Positions 14,601 to 21,964 of a DNA stretch of 64,000 bases are shown piece by piece (the first letter of the stretch is position 1; every line of letters starts with the position of its first letter). The translations under genes and the position numbers were made by a program. The DNA is taken from positions 1 to 64,000 of IMG/VR virus record IMGVR_UViG_3300042554_001855; one strand, given 5' to 3'. Below the pieces are notes generated by a model, which did no database searches, had not been told where the DNA came from, and worked only from the letters and a program-made list of their open reading frames with translations. Source of the stretch: a virus.

Positions 14601-16915
14601 TCACCCAGAATTCCAATACCATAAGTTGCAAATGCATTGTAAATTGGGTTGTTATGCGTACTGTGGATATACCAGTTTGAGCGGAAAGAGTCCCACTGTA
14701 CTGGATGTCCTACATCTCCAGATGCTTTGTCAGAAACTCTACTCTGAATCTTGAGTTTTGATCCACCATATACTGTAACTTCTACATTATTATCAGCATT
14801 TGCTTTTGATGAAGCTACTTTAATTGTTGTGCTGGACGAACGAATCGCATAATAAACTCTATGCGAAACAATATTTTCTGGGAGATCTCCATCATCACTT
14901 GTAATGTAAATACTTTCACCAGTTAAGATGTCATGTGCTCCGATAGTGAAAACATTACTAGTAGGACCTGAGGTTACTCTATATTCCTTATAAGCTACGT
15001 TTGTTCCTAAAGCAGTGGTTCCAATGCCAATAACATTATTAACCATGCAGATATTAGCACCAAATGTGCCAATACCACTTCCTAAATTAACATAAAGTTT
15101 GTCATCTCTTCTAGCACCAACTCGATATCCTTGAGTAAGAATAGGTGGGGAATCATCTTGGTTATTAAATCCATAAAGATAAAGATGACTTGAGATTCCA
15201 ACAGAAGTTGTAAGTCCAACGTCTAGGGATTGCCAATCAATGTCTGCCTCATCAGATTTAACTGCTCTTGGACCAACAATTGCAGAAATATAAGCCTTAT
15301 TATCCTTGTCAAATGCTTCTGCTCTAAATCCATCAGAAGTTAGAGAGAATTGACCAAAGTTTGAGTTTGAGTTGGTAATCGATGCGTCACCACCAGACTC
15401 GGTATTAAAATGGTTAGTAAATCCAATAGCAAACACAGATACAATCTGAATGATTGAATCATTCGACATTTTAATATGATTGGTTTCCCAACCTGTTCTA
15501 TAGACTGCGCTTGAATCTAAGTGATAGACTTTATCCTTATCTAAAGAAGAAGCACCTGCCGATAATTCTGCTCCCGTCTTTTTAGTAATAGTTATTGATT
15601 CGTAGTTTCTATCTACTTCATCATATTTTACAAATGCCCTATCATCTTTTTGTAGAGAAACACCTGTAAATTGTGCAACAACCATTGAACGGAAACCTGA
15701 TGCTTTGCTACCATCAGCGTACATTCCATTCATGCCATAAACTGATCTTAGCGAACAGTTGAAGACATAAGGAGAAGCACCAGAAACAGTATCCGTTTCA
15801 ATCGTAACTGTTGCACCACTAACATCTGGAAGTGTTAGTAGATTTGGTTGAACATATGGGAGAACATATGTAAAGGTATTTGCATTAATTACACTTTGTA
15901 CCTTTGTAGAAATATTGTAATCATTTACTCCATCAGCAAGACCAACACCCTTAATCTTAATTGGTGTTCCTTCATTGAACTTATGTTCTAAAACAGTAGT
16001 TACTGTAATGATAGGACCAGCAGTTCCACCACTACCAGATTCAATTCTTGCAATCGTTAATGTATCAGCAGCGAACGCACCAACAATCTCCCATTCTGCT
16101 CTTTGCTTAGCGAATCCGCCTGCGTCATCTGGATATTTTTCTGGAATATCTCTTACCGAATTGAATGCATTTGACAATTTGCTATAATACATGTCAAGAT
16201 CGGTTAAATCATAACCGACCACTTCATTTACACCATCAGCATACTCAAAGCAAGTTAGTTTATGGTGAGAAAATGTTGGGACTGAACGATTATTTTCAGA
16301 AAAATCTATATTATCGGTATAAACAGTTCCAGTCTCACTACCATCAAAAATTGTAAATTGCCAAAGATAACAAGTACCAGTTAGCCTAAAAATAGCAGAT
16401 CGAGGAACATTTGAATCTGTGGGATTTGGTACATACTTTGGTCTTATTTTTGTTTTTCTTAGGTCTAAACCAACTAATGATGTACCTCTTGGTATAATAA
16501 CTCCACCATTAACGCTGTTAAATTTGTAGAGAATATTTCCAACTTGGTTAAGGTCAAAGTTAGAATCTAAATTGAGTGCAATCTGTTCGGATGGAGTTGA
16601 GATTGTACCCGAAGGTGACTTAACTTTTACACCAAGTGCGGGGTCATTATAAATCGCAAATCCTGGTCTATTATCAATTAAATGCTCACCTGGAAAAAGT
16701 AAAATTGTAGTTTTTTCAATCGCATCATTATTATTACCTTTTAAGTATGAGAATCTTGCAGACTCTAGTAACGCCCTTTGTATTGTTTTAAATGGCTTAG
16801 CAAGAGAATTTCCTTGATTCTCGATGCTATCCGTTGCTTCAAGATCGTTTGGATTTACATATAGAATACGACCTTCAGTATTTTTAATAAAATTATCTAA
16901 TTTATTAAGAGGCAT
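11633..16915 (-). CDS. Giant structural protein with C-terminal S74 peptidase/chaperone
   Basis: A 1760-aa virion protein. The N-terminal about 120 residues (ILYVNPNDLEATDSIENQG, PFKTIQRALLE) look like the right-handed beta-helix or pectate-lyase-type start seen in cyanophage structural proteins. The long middle has Asn/Gly/Thr-rich strands and repeats. The last about 100 residues (from about 1663: TSDQRLKDNITPID...) are an intramolecular chaperone of endosialidase type (peptidase S74), which trimerises the fibre then cleaves itself before the Ser of the SDxRLK motif; the end is a coiled coil (LLVEAVKELSARVGDLEQK). A fibre or appendage trimer is likely. A late-type element precedes the gene. 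Confidence 0.8.
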   Translation of the reverse strand: MPLNKLDNFIKNTEGRILYVNPNDLEATDSIENQGNSLAKPFKTIQRALLESARFSYLKGNNNDAIEKTTILLFPGEHLIDNRPGFAIYNDPALGVKVKSPSGTISTPSEQIALNLDSNFDLNQVGNILYKFNSVNGGVIIPRGTSLVGLDLRKTKIRPKYVPNPTDSNVPRSAIFRLTGTCYLWQFTIFDGSETGTVYTDNIDFSENNRSVPTFSHHKLTCFEYADGVNEVVGYDLTDLDMYYSKLSNAFNSVRDIPEKYPDDAGGFAKQRAEWEIVGAFAADTLTIARIESGSGGTAGPIITVTTVLEHKFNEGTPIKIKGVGLADGVNDYNISTKVQSVINANTFTYVLPYVQPNLLTLPDVSGATVTIETDTVSGASPYVFNCSLRSVYGMNGMYADGSKASGFRSMVVAQFTGVSLQKDDRAFVKYDEVDRNYESITITKKTGAELSAGASSLDKDKVYHLDSSAVYRTGWETNHIKMSNDSIIQIVSVFAIGFTNHFNTESGGDASITNSNSNFGQFSLTSDGFRAEAFDKDNKAYISAIVGPRAVKSDEADIDWQSLDVGLTTSVGISSHLYLYGFNNQDDSPPILTQGYRVGARRDDKLYVNLGSGIGTFGANICMVNNVIGIGTTALGTNVAYKEYRVTSGPTSNVFTIGAHDILTGESIYITSDDGDLPENIVSHRVYYAIRSSSTTIKVASSKANADNNVEVTVYGGSKLKIQSRVSDKASGDVGHPVQWDSFRSNWYIHSTHNNPIYNAFATYGIGILGEKTDNTFVKRFDDSRSLDEKLYKIRIVVPKDAENAKAPAETFIVQESSSTGYRNDGDPGRVSIGATDYDYHRNPRFISTCITGTTGIVTVTTELPHNLQVGNLVNIKSVRSSTNTGGLSNEGYNGKFAITGIVDDHTFRYSTVDVTGVTHSPGTFTSNTATRNTNLPRFERSDVNKNYFVYRSEIIRPYIKDVQDGIYHAYLLNANNSVPEEFTNLKYAQNVTDLYPQLDKDNVDDNPFAANTYAKRSPIGDVVTDDLKKSITKESLDLFTQDFGIGLPIVAVSTSFASVNSGTATITLGREHGFAGVTTYSSFSGGSGYNAGTHYNVKLFNNGTSTWDGATAKVIVSSGGTITDVKILSRGSGYTDGEELDFDTSVIGVGVGAGLTIASTGISTNLGDVVQVTGIGTTGDGYYRIASIPSKTQISVAITAADPQIHTGHYIINLGPSVPVTTVAGPVLGITTFTSSFAHNLTAGSKFKFIDSNNNNLGDYIVNEKVGVNTFTVATSTTLSSAKYILKHGLSSNDAVSDSTTENIASRGTFFYDNEKFFLGATIESGSSITVSGSTICGLSTLTRFPLGSYIQVDNEIMRISGSEFTGSSNNQLVVIRGVFGTSKETHNTGSIARKIRPLAIELRRPSIIRASGHTFEYLGFGPGNYSTGLPQVQVRSLTEKESFLAQSQKRSAGVVVYTGMNSDGDFYIGNKKSSSATGQEITFDVPVPTVTGQESGRLSVIFDEVLIKERLRVEGGKSGTVLSQFDGPVTFNKEVRIRNSASITGIVKITNVTESTSKTTGALVVSGGLGVDGKSTLDDIVTINTGIIPDVDKGAYIGTVGGAFEEAYIDGIRIGVAGTTTIDTRGGNLVINASIGSSVSISTNTTISGELNVTGDITAFYTSDQRLKDNITPIDDPLAKVLSISGNTYTWNEKSGKEGNDVGVIAQEILEVLPEAVTTRDNGYLAVRYEKIIPLLVEAVKELSARVGDLEQKLSDK
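11634..11641 (-). promoter_or_regulatory. Late-type promoter element GATAAATA
   Basis: Minus-strand GATAAATA, 18 bases before the ATG at 11616 and overlapping the stop of the upstream gene. T4 late consensus is TATAAATA. Confidence 0.4.
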
Positions 16916-16947
16916 TGGATTATTACGACCAGAATATTTCTATGTTC

Positions 16948-16955
16948 TATTTAGC
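16948..16955 (-). promoter_or_regulatory. Late-type promoter element GCTAAATA
   Basis: Minus-strand GCTAAATA 33 bases before the ATG of the 1760-aa structural gene, overlapping the stop of the 101-aa gene. Confidence 0.35.
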
Positions 16956-17256
16956 TGGTCAAATCCTCCTCATCATGTTCATATTCTAAATCATCTGGTA
17001 AGTCTTCTGGGTTTTCTAAATCCACTGCGAAGAAGCAAGGATGTACCTCTTCATCAATTAGATAGAAAGAGTTCCTGTACAAGTCTTCTGGCTCAAAAGA
17101 CCTTTCTTTATCTGCTAATCTACAAAGATCTTGGTCATATAAATGTCCGTCTGGAAGTTCGTCGAATGTAAATGGAACGTGATTAATAAAGTACATCTTC
17201 ACGATCATACTGCCATTATTGTACCAGCAGTATGCGTGATCGATACGATAAGACAT
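16951..17256 (-). CDS. Hypothetical protein, 101 aa
   Basis: Unrecognised. Strand-rich N-terminus (MSYRIDHAYCWYNNGSMIVK) and a very acidic C-terminus (DLPDDLEYEHDEEDL). The stretch FDELPDGHLYDQ recalls FEELPDGMLYSK in the CpeT-like protein, but the rest does not match. It lies between the tRNA genes and the large structural gene. Confidence 0.6.
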   Translation of the reverse strand: MSYRIDHAYCWYNNGSMIVKMYFINHVPFTFDELPDGHLYDQDLCRLADKERSFEPEDLYRNSFYLIDEEVHPCFFAVDLENPEDLPDDLEYEHDEEDLTS

Positions 17257-17287
17257 TGGGTTTTCCCATATCTTATATTTATTTTTA

Positions 17288-17360
17288 TACCCGTGAGTGG
17301 ATTCGAACCACCGCTTGGAACATTTTAAGTGTTCTGCCTCTTCCGCTGGGCTACACGGGC
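17288..17360 (-). tRNA. tRNA with anticodon UAA (Leu by anticodon), short variable loop
   Basis: Minus-strand cloverleaf: acceptor GCCCGTG/CACGGGT with discriminator A (17288), short D-arm, anticodon stem GAACA/TGTTC with loop CTTAAAA (anticodon UAA), 5-base variable loop and T-arm GGTGG-TTCGAAT-CCACT. No encoded CCA. The UAA anticodon predicts Leu, yet Leu tRNAs normally have a long variable arm, which is missing. Confidence 0.8.
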
Positions 17361-17458
17361 GTGTATTTTTTGTTTGATGCCGTGTGTTTGTGAGACTAAA
17401 TCAAAACCGTTTGATAGATGCCCCACTGGATTCTATCATAAGTTTTGAACCACGACAA
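17361..17458. other. Spacer between tRNA genes
   Basis: 98 bases without a convincing gene. No cloverleaf and no coding ORF were found. It probably holds tRNA processing sequence. Confidence 0.4.
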
Positions 17459-17534
17459 GTGCAGGTTGCGAGGATTGAACTCGCCTTCGCCGCTTTATGA
17501 GAACGGTCCATTCACCAGATTGGTAAACCTGCAC
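17459..17534 (-). tRNA. tRNA with anticodon CAU (Met or Ile2)
   Basis: Minus-strand cloverleaf: acceptor TGCAGGT/ACCTGCA, extendable by one more G-C pair; D-loop with GG; anticodon stem CCGTT/AGCGG with loop CTCATAA (CAU); T-arm GCGAG-TTCAATC-CTCGC. CAU could be elongator Met or, if lysidine-modified, Ile reading AUA. The D-stem is imperfect. Confidence 0.75.
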
Positions 17535-17536
17535 GA

Positions 17537-17624
17537 TACGAGTGCCTGGATTCGAACCAGGTCAAAGCCGCTAATCTGGCGGAAAGAGTTTATAAGACTC
17601 CTCTGACTACCAAGTCTCACTCGC
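17537..17624 (-). tRNA. Class II tRNA with long variable arm, anticodon apparently UAU
   Basis: Acceptor GCGAGTG/CACTCGT, discriminator A (17537), T-arm CCTGG-TTCGAAT-CCAGG and a variable arm with stem CCGC/GCGG. The anticodon stem GGAGT/ACTCT encloses CTTATAA, giving UAU (Ile, AUA). A long variable arm is typical of Leu, Ser or bacterial Tyr, so body and anticodon disagree. The D-arm is short. Confidence 0.7.
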
Positions 17625-17632
17625 TTCTGCGT

Positions 17633-17806
17633 TTATGATGCCTCGTTGTTTAACTCAGTGTGTATTCGTATGAGGTCATCATCCACAGGTATCATAACCG
17701 CTGCTTGCCCATTCTCGTTAATTATACCTAAATGCTCTCCATTTTCAACTCGTTCCATCAGTTCATCAAACCTCTCTTGAAACTCTTCCACAGTGAAAAC
17801 TTCCAT
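17633..17806 (-). CDS. Phd/YefM-like antitoxin, orphan
   Basis: 57 aa, MEVFTVEEFQERFDELMERV then GEHLGIINENGQAAVMIPVD. This is the compact Phd/YefM N-terminal fold: an initial strand, EF-x-x-x-F-x-E helix, and the G-x-x-x-I-x-x-x-G-x-x-x-x-V-x-x-P hairpin. These proteins neutralise toxins such as Doc or RelE/YoeB and bind their own operator. No toxin gene is adjacent: neighbours are tRNAs and a 69-aa ORF. It may counter a host toxin; that is inference. It lies downstream of the consensus promoter at 18056-18084. The C-terminal toxin-binding tail is short. Confidence 0.65.
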   Translation of the reverse strand: MEVFTVEEFQERFDELMERVENGEHLGIINENGQAAVMIPVDDDLIRIHTELNNEAS

Positions 17807-17820
17807 TTTTGTGTTTTTAT

Positions 17821-18030
17821 TTAGTTGTTATCCTGACCATAAATTGCCAGGTCAGCATACTCAATCTGCTCAGGGTCAAGTTGAGCGGTGACAACTTCCA
17901 ACACGTTCATAAACTCTTGAACAGTCTCACACTCCACCAGACGCTCACTACCCTGGTCGCTGAGAAGAAGGAAGGTGCGGGTGCAGACATCAATCACAAT
18001 GCCTTGAACGGTCTCTTGTGCAATGCTCAT
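17821..18030 (-). CDS. Hypothetical protein, 69 aa
   Basis: Unrecognised (MSIAQETVQGIVIDVCTRTF...). Strand-rich N-terminal half, helical middle, Gln/Asp tail. First gene of the promoter at 18056-18084, followed by the antitoxin-like gene and tRNAs, so probably an early-expressed accessory gene. It does not resemble a known toxin. Confidence 0.65.
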   Translation of the reverse strand: MSIAQETVQGIVIDVCTRTFLLLSDQGSERLVECETVQEFMNVLEVVTAQLDPEQIEYADLAIYGQDNN

Positions 18031-18055
18031 TTGGTGTTCCGTTGATTACCCCCAT

Positions 18056-18084
18056 ATTATAGGGCAGATGGGGGCGGGTGTCAA
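18056..18084 (-). promoter_or_regulatory. Consensus sigma-70 promoter
   Basis: Minus strand TTGACA (18079-18084), 17-base GC-rich spacer, TATAAT (18056-18061). Perfect boxes. It should drive the 69-aa gene, the antitoxin-like gene and the tRNAs. Confidence 0.85.
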
Positions 18085-18105
18085 GTGTGCCAGTTTAAAA
18101 AGTGG

Positions 18106-18651
18106 TTACAGATCTAAAAGAACTCTTAAATCTTCTACAGTCAGACCAAGATTTCTCAGTTTTTCTTGAGGAGTAACTGGATTTGCTTCAACAACAGACC
18201 AACCAGACTCAGAACTTTCTGATGCTGCAGAAATAGTATCTCCAGTTTCAGCATTCCAAACTAAAGTATAATTTTCTGTATGAAATGGTGGTGGAGTTCT
18301 AGTTGCATTTTCTGGAGCAACTACTGGATTTGGATTGGCGATAACTGTTCCCAGAGTATCTGGATTTGTTGAATAATACATTCCACTCAGGTCATCAACC
18401 TGATTCCAGACTTGATTTTCTTCATCAAAAACTCGAACTTTACCCAATTCTGGTTCAGGAGCTTCAATACATGTGGAATGTGCTGGAGCAAGATACATAT
18501 TATGCTCTAGTGGGTCCTTTTTAGCTTCAGTTTTTGATATGAAAAATTTAAAATCAGCATCATAATTATAAATTGGGCAACTGTTTGCATAGGGCAAATC
18601 AAAAATATGCTCAACACCATCTGCGGTTCTACATGTGACAGTATAAGACAT
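18106..18651 (-). CDS. Tail-fibre-associated hypothetical protein, 181 aa
   Basis: Sits directly after the collar fibre gene and behind a late-type element. The C-terminal TPQEKLRNLGLTVEDLRVLL resembles the helical end seen in XkdW-like and fibre-assembly proteins; the rest is Pro/Asn/Thr-rich (NPNPVVAPENATRTPPPF). A fibre assembly or attachment role is plausible from place and motif, not proven. Confidence 0.6.
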   Translation of the reverse strand: MSYTVTCRTADGVEHIFDLPYANSCPIYNYDADFKFFISKTEAKKDPLEHNMYLAPAHSTCIEAPEPELGKVRVFDEENQVWNQVDDLSGMYYSTNPDTLGTVIANPNPVVAPENATRTPPPFHTENYTLVWNAETGDTISAASESSESGWSVVEANPVTPQEKLRNLGLTVEDLRVLLDL

Positions 18652-18679
18652 CTTTAATATAAAATAGTATCTTTACGAT

Positions 18680-18687
18680 TATTTATG
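18680..18687 (-). promoter_or_regulatory. Late-type promoter element CATAAATA
   Basis: Minus-strand CATAAATA 29 bases before the ATG at 18651, overlapping the stop of the collagen-like gene. Confidence 0.4.
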
Positions 18688-21298
18688 TCTTTATACAGGG
18701 TAGTAACGCATAGTTTCTTGGTCTTGTTTCATTACCAAAGTTACCGCCATTTGTAGCATTGGGAGATCCACTCTCAATATTTGTTAGTGTTCCTGTCAAT
18801 GTCGCAGTTCTTGGAATAGCATTAGTTCCACTATTGCTATACGTTGGAATATTATGAGTGTGAGTTTGATATTGGTGATCTTGGAAACTAGCAAAAGTAC
18901 GACCAGTATCAACAGATGAAGTATTTGCCCAACCTCTGATGAAATTTCCTCTTAAATCTGGAATATTAAAAGTGCTCACTCCGTTTCCCGCACCCCAGGT
19001 TGTTCCAATAGCAGTAAAGAGAACATTATAAAGTCCTCTAGAAACAGCAGATCCGTCACACTCCAAATATCCACTTGGAGCAGTGTTTTTTGCAAACCAA
19101 AGAACAACTCCAGCGGCGACTGTTCCAGACCCAGCTTCTGTACCTTGAATACCTTGAATGCCCTGGATACCTTGAATACCTTGACCACCAACGAATCCAC
19201 TAATTCCCTGGTTTCCTTGCAAACCCTGAACACCCTGAGGTCCAATATTACCCTGAATACCTTGGTTTCCAGTTCCATTAATACCCTGGATGCCTTGCTC
19301 ACCCTGGATACCTTGAATTCCCTGGATACCTTGAGAACCTAGGTCACCTCTAATTCCTTGGACACCTTGACGACCTTGAATACCCTGAGTTCCCTGAGAT
19401 CCTACACCATTGTCACCTTGAATACCTTGGCGACCTTGAATACCTTGCTCACCTTGAAGTCCTTGAGCCCCTTGATTTCCATTATTACCTTGGATACCCT
19501 GACGACCTTGAATACCTTGAATACCTTGGAGACCCTGAACACCCTGAACACCCTGGAGACCTTGTTCCCCCTGGACTCCCTGAAGACCCTGGTTACCTTG
19601 TGGTCCAAAGTCTCCCTGAATACCCTGCAAACCTTGCCCACCAGTTCCACCAGTAGCACCTCCAGTTCCCTGGAAACCTTGAATACCTTGTCTTCCTTGG
19701 TTACCCTGCGCTCCAGTTTCACCTTGAACACCTTGGCGTCCTTGAATACCTTGCTCACCCTGGATACCTTGAACACCCTGGATTCCCTGACGACCCTGAA
19801 CACCTTGATATCCCTGAATACCTTGAATACCCTGGATACCTTGAATACCTTGATTACCAGCACCACCTATCTGTCCGCTGATGCCTTGAATACCTTGAGC
19901 GCCTTGAGCACCGTCATTACCCTGAATACCTTGACGACCTTGAATACCTTGGTTACCTTGGTTACCTTGGAAACCTTGAAGACCTTGGTTTCCTTGAGGT
20001 CCTTGAGCACCTTGAGTTCCTGGACCACCACCAATACCTTGAAGACCTTGGAATCCTTGGAATCCTTGGAATCCTTGTGGTCCCGCTGTTCCCTGAGTTC
20101 CTTGACGACCCTGAGAACCCTGAACACCTTGGTTTCCTTGAATACCTTGGACACCCTGGAAAGATGCATCATTAATACTGATTTTCTTTACATCATCCGC
20201 AGAAAAATCATAAACTAGTAATAAATCTTGAAGTCCATCAGCACCAGTAATGAGTTGTTGCTCAGTAATTGCTTTTTTACTTACTCTTCCATCAAACAAA
20301 GTCGCCGTAATAATTCCAGAAGAAAATGTGTTTCCATAGATGGAAAAGTCTGCTCCAACTCCTAAGGTTGAAGTTCCAATACCAACTTTGCGGAAGGTTG
20401 AAATTCCAAGGAATGTAGAAACACCTGTTACTAACAATTCTTTGATTGTAACTGGTCCAGCAAATCCAGAACTACCTACAACGTCAAAAACAAATCTTGG
20501 AGTTGTTGAACCTAGACCAACTCTTTGATTTGTATAATCATACCAAAAATTAGTTGCACCATCTACTAATCCAGCAGTTCCATGAAACTGAATTTGTCCG
20601 ATTGTACCACCAGCACCAGATAGTGTTGCAGATTGAGATTGCCATTCAATACCAGTGATTGTCCTAATTAAAACCTCTCCTGGATTTCCTGGGTCATTGG
20701 TTGAGTCATAAATTGTTCCAGAAACTCTTACATCACCTTGAACGTGCAACTCCTGTGATGGGCTGGGAGTATTAATTCCAACATATCCCTCGGCAGTTGT
20801 CTTAATGATTGTTCCACCAATACCAACATGGAAGTAATGCCCGATGGTCATTATTCCAGTTACATTGTCAAAAAGCAAATATGGAGAAGCAGCAAAGGAT
20901 CCATCATTATTAAAGATTATCTCATTATCATTCCCTGGAGGACTAATTGTAATTGTAGAAATTGTCCCGAAGTTATTTGCAGTTACATTGACAATATTTC
21001 CGACAAAATTTAACTTATTAATACTATTTCCTGTACCAACAATCGATCCTTCTTCAAAAACTGAAATACCTGTAACAATTCCAGCAGGAGGAACTTGCCA
21101 ATATCTATCATATTGACCGCCATTTTCAAAAGTTACAAGATTATAATAGTAATCCTTTACAGGCAAAGCCCTCTCACCTGGATATCCAAGATTGGGTTCT
21201 GCCTCTTCTGGACTAAGAAATACGTGTCTATCTGTACTTAATCCAGAGAAGGGTGTTAATTTTTGCTTCCCGCTTAAATATCTTTGCTTATTCCCCAT
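18683..21298 (-). CDS. Collagen-like tail fibre with tail-collar domain
   Basis: 871 aa. Residues about 1-375: beta modules with VGIxTPxPSQELHV motifs as in other fibres here. Residues about 379-720: an uninterrupted collagen-like run of Gly-x-Gln triplets (GIQGIQG, GRQGVQG), with little proline. Residues about 735-871: a phage tail collar domain (APSGYLECDGSAVSRG, FNIPDLRGNFIRGW, HTHN, ending RPRNYALLPCI), as in T4 gp12 and many distal fibres, where histidines bind metal along the trimer axis. Expected to be a trimeric, extended, receptor-reaching fibre. Gene repeats make it prone to length change. Confidence 0.85.
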   Translation of the reverse strand: MGNKQRYLSGKQKLTPFSGLSTDRHVFLSPEEAEPNLGYPGERALPVKDYYYNLVTFENGGQYDRYWQVPPAGIVTGISVFEEGSIVGTGNSINKLNFVGNIVNVTANNFGTISTITISPPGNDNEIIFNNDGSFAASPYLLFDNVTGIMTIGHYFHVGIGGTIIKTTAEGYVGINTPSPSQELHVQGDVRVSGTIYDSTNDPGNPGEVLIRTITGIEWQSQSATLSGAGGTIGQIQFHGTAGLVDGATNFWYDYTNQRVGLGSTTPRFVFDVVGSSGFAGPVTIKELLVTGVSTFLGISTFRKVGIGTSTLGVGADFSIYGNTFSSGIITATLFDGRVSKKAITEQQLITGADGLQDLLLVYDFSADDVKKISINDASFQGVQGIQGNQGVQGSQGRQGTQGTAGPQGFQGFQGFQGLQGIGGGPGTQGAQGPQGNQGLQGFQGNQGNQGIQGRQGIQGNDGAQGAQGIQGISGQIGGAGNQGIQGIQGIQGIQGYQGVQGRQGIQGVQGIQGEQGIQGRQGVQGETGAQGNQGRQGIQGFQGTGGATGGTGGQGLQGIQGDFGPQGNQGLQGVQGEQGLQGVQGVQGLQGIQGIQGRQGIQGNNGNQGAQGLQGEQGIQGRQGIQGDNGVGSQGTQGIQGRQGVQGIRGDLGSQGIQGIQGIQGEQGIQGINGTGNQGIQGNIGPQGVQGLQGNQGISGFVGGQGIQGIQGIQGIQGTEAGSGTVAAGVVLWFAKNTAPSGYLECDGSAVSRGLYNVLFTAIGTTWGAGNGVSTFNIPDLRGNFIRGWANTSSVDTGRTFASFQDHQYQTHTHNIPTYSNSGTNAIPRTATLTGTLTNIESGSPNATNGGNFGNETRPRNYALLPCIKT
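19137..20165 (-). repeat. Collagen-like coding repeat (9-base Gly-x-Gln unit)
   Basis: About 1 kb made of 9-base units coding Gly-x-Gln, read on the minus strand. Units vary by synonymous changes and by the middle residue (Ile, Val, Leu, Phe, Thr, Arg, Glu). Explains spurious long ORFs on the other strand. Confidence 0.9.
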
Positions 21299-21300
21299 AA

Positions 21301-21963
21301 TTATGATGTACTATTCTCTAGGATACTTGCAATAAATTCCATTTGAAGTGGGGCAACCAATCCACCACTAACATATGTATGTACGATTCCATTAGCACTT
21401 CCTACTGTAGTGGTAAATGTTCTAGAAGTACCAACACTATTCACAATACTATCAACGACAAATGATGATTGGGGGGATGGGAAAATTGTTGTAGTGATTC
21501 CAGACCCTGAAGGGCATGTCATAGCAATACCTGACATGGTAATTGGGTCATTTGGAGAGAACCCATGAGGAGTTAGTGTAGTAACCGTTGCAACTCCTGT
21601 AGGTTCGTAGTACTGAACATTTGTAATTGTTACAATTCCAGTTTGAACTGCATTAATGTAAAGTGAATCTAGTTTAATTGCGTCTTTTTCTAAAACTAGA
21701 CGACCATCAACCAAAACAACTGCATCATTTGGAGGAATTTGAATATCTTTAATGATACGAATATCTCTCGTGTTACCTGTGCTTCTTGATTCTCGACGAT
21801 GCCAGAAAGTTACGGTTGGATATGTTGCACCAATACCAACATTCGAAACTTGAGCAAACAAAAGAATGGAAGAAACTCCAGTTGGAACTTCATATAACTT
21901 TTGAGTCCCTGGAGCAACAGGAACTGCAACTGTTAAAAACTTATTGACTGGTGCGACTGCCAT
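21301..21963 (-). CDS. Virion structural protein, 220 aa
   Basis: Mostly beta protein (FLTVAVPVAPGTQKLYEVPT, VVLVDGRLVLEKDAI). A similar protein lies between large fibre genes in cyanophages, as I recall; no T4 name fits. It is set between the collagen fibre (2-base gap) and the 1407-aa gene, so probably a fibre junction or baseplate periphery protein. Confidence 0.65.
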   Translation of the reverse strand: MAVAPVNKFLTVAVPVAPGTQKLYEVPTGVSSILLFAQVSNVGIGATYPTVTFWHRRESRSTGNTRDIRIIKDIQIPPNDAVVLVDGRLVLEKDAIKLDSLYINAVQTGIVTITNVQYYEPTGVATVTTLTPHGFSPNDPITMSGIAMTCPSGSGITTTIFPSPQSSFVVDSIVNSVGTSRTFTTTVGSANGIVHTYVSGGLVAPLQMEFIASILENSTS

Positions 21964-21964
21964 A

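Noticed and set aside
17361-17458. A fourth tRNA in the spacer
   Set aside because: A GGTTCAA-like stretch exists but no T-arm, acceptor or anticodon arm can be folded around it.
19358-20218. Plus-strand ORF of 286 codons full of Thr-Leu-Asn repeats
   Set aside because: Exact antisense of the Gly-x-Gln collagen tract; the 9-base repeat keeps the other strand open. No ribosome-binding site and no neighbours on that strand.
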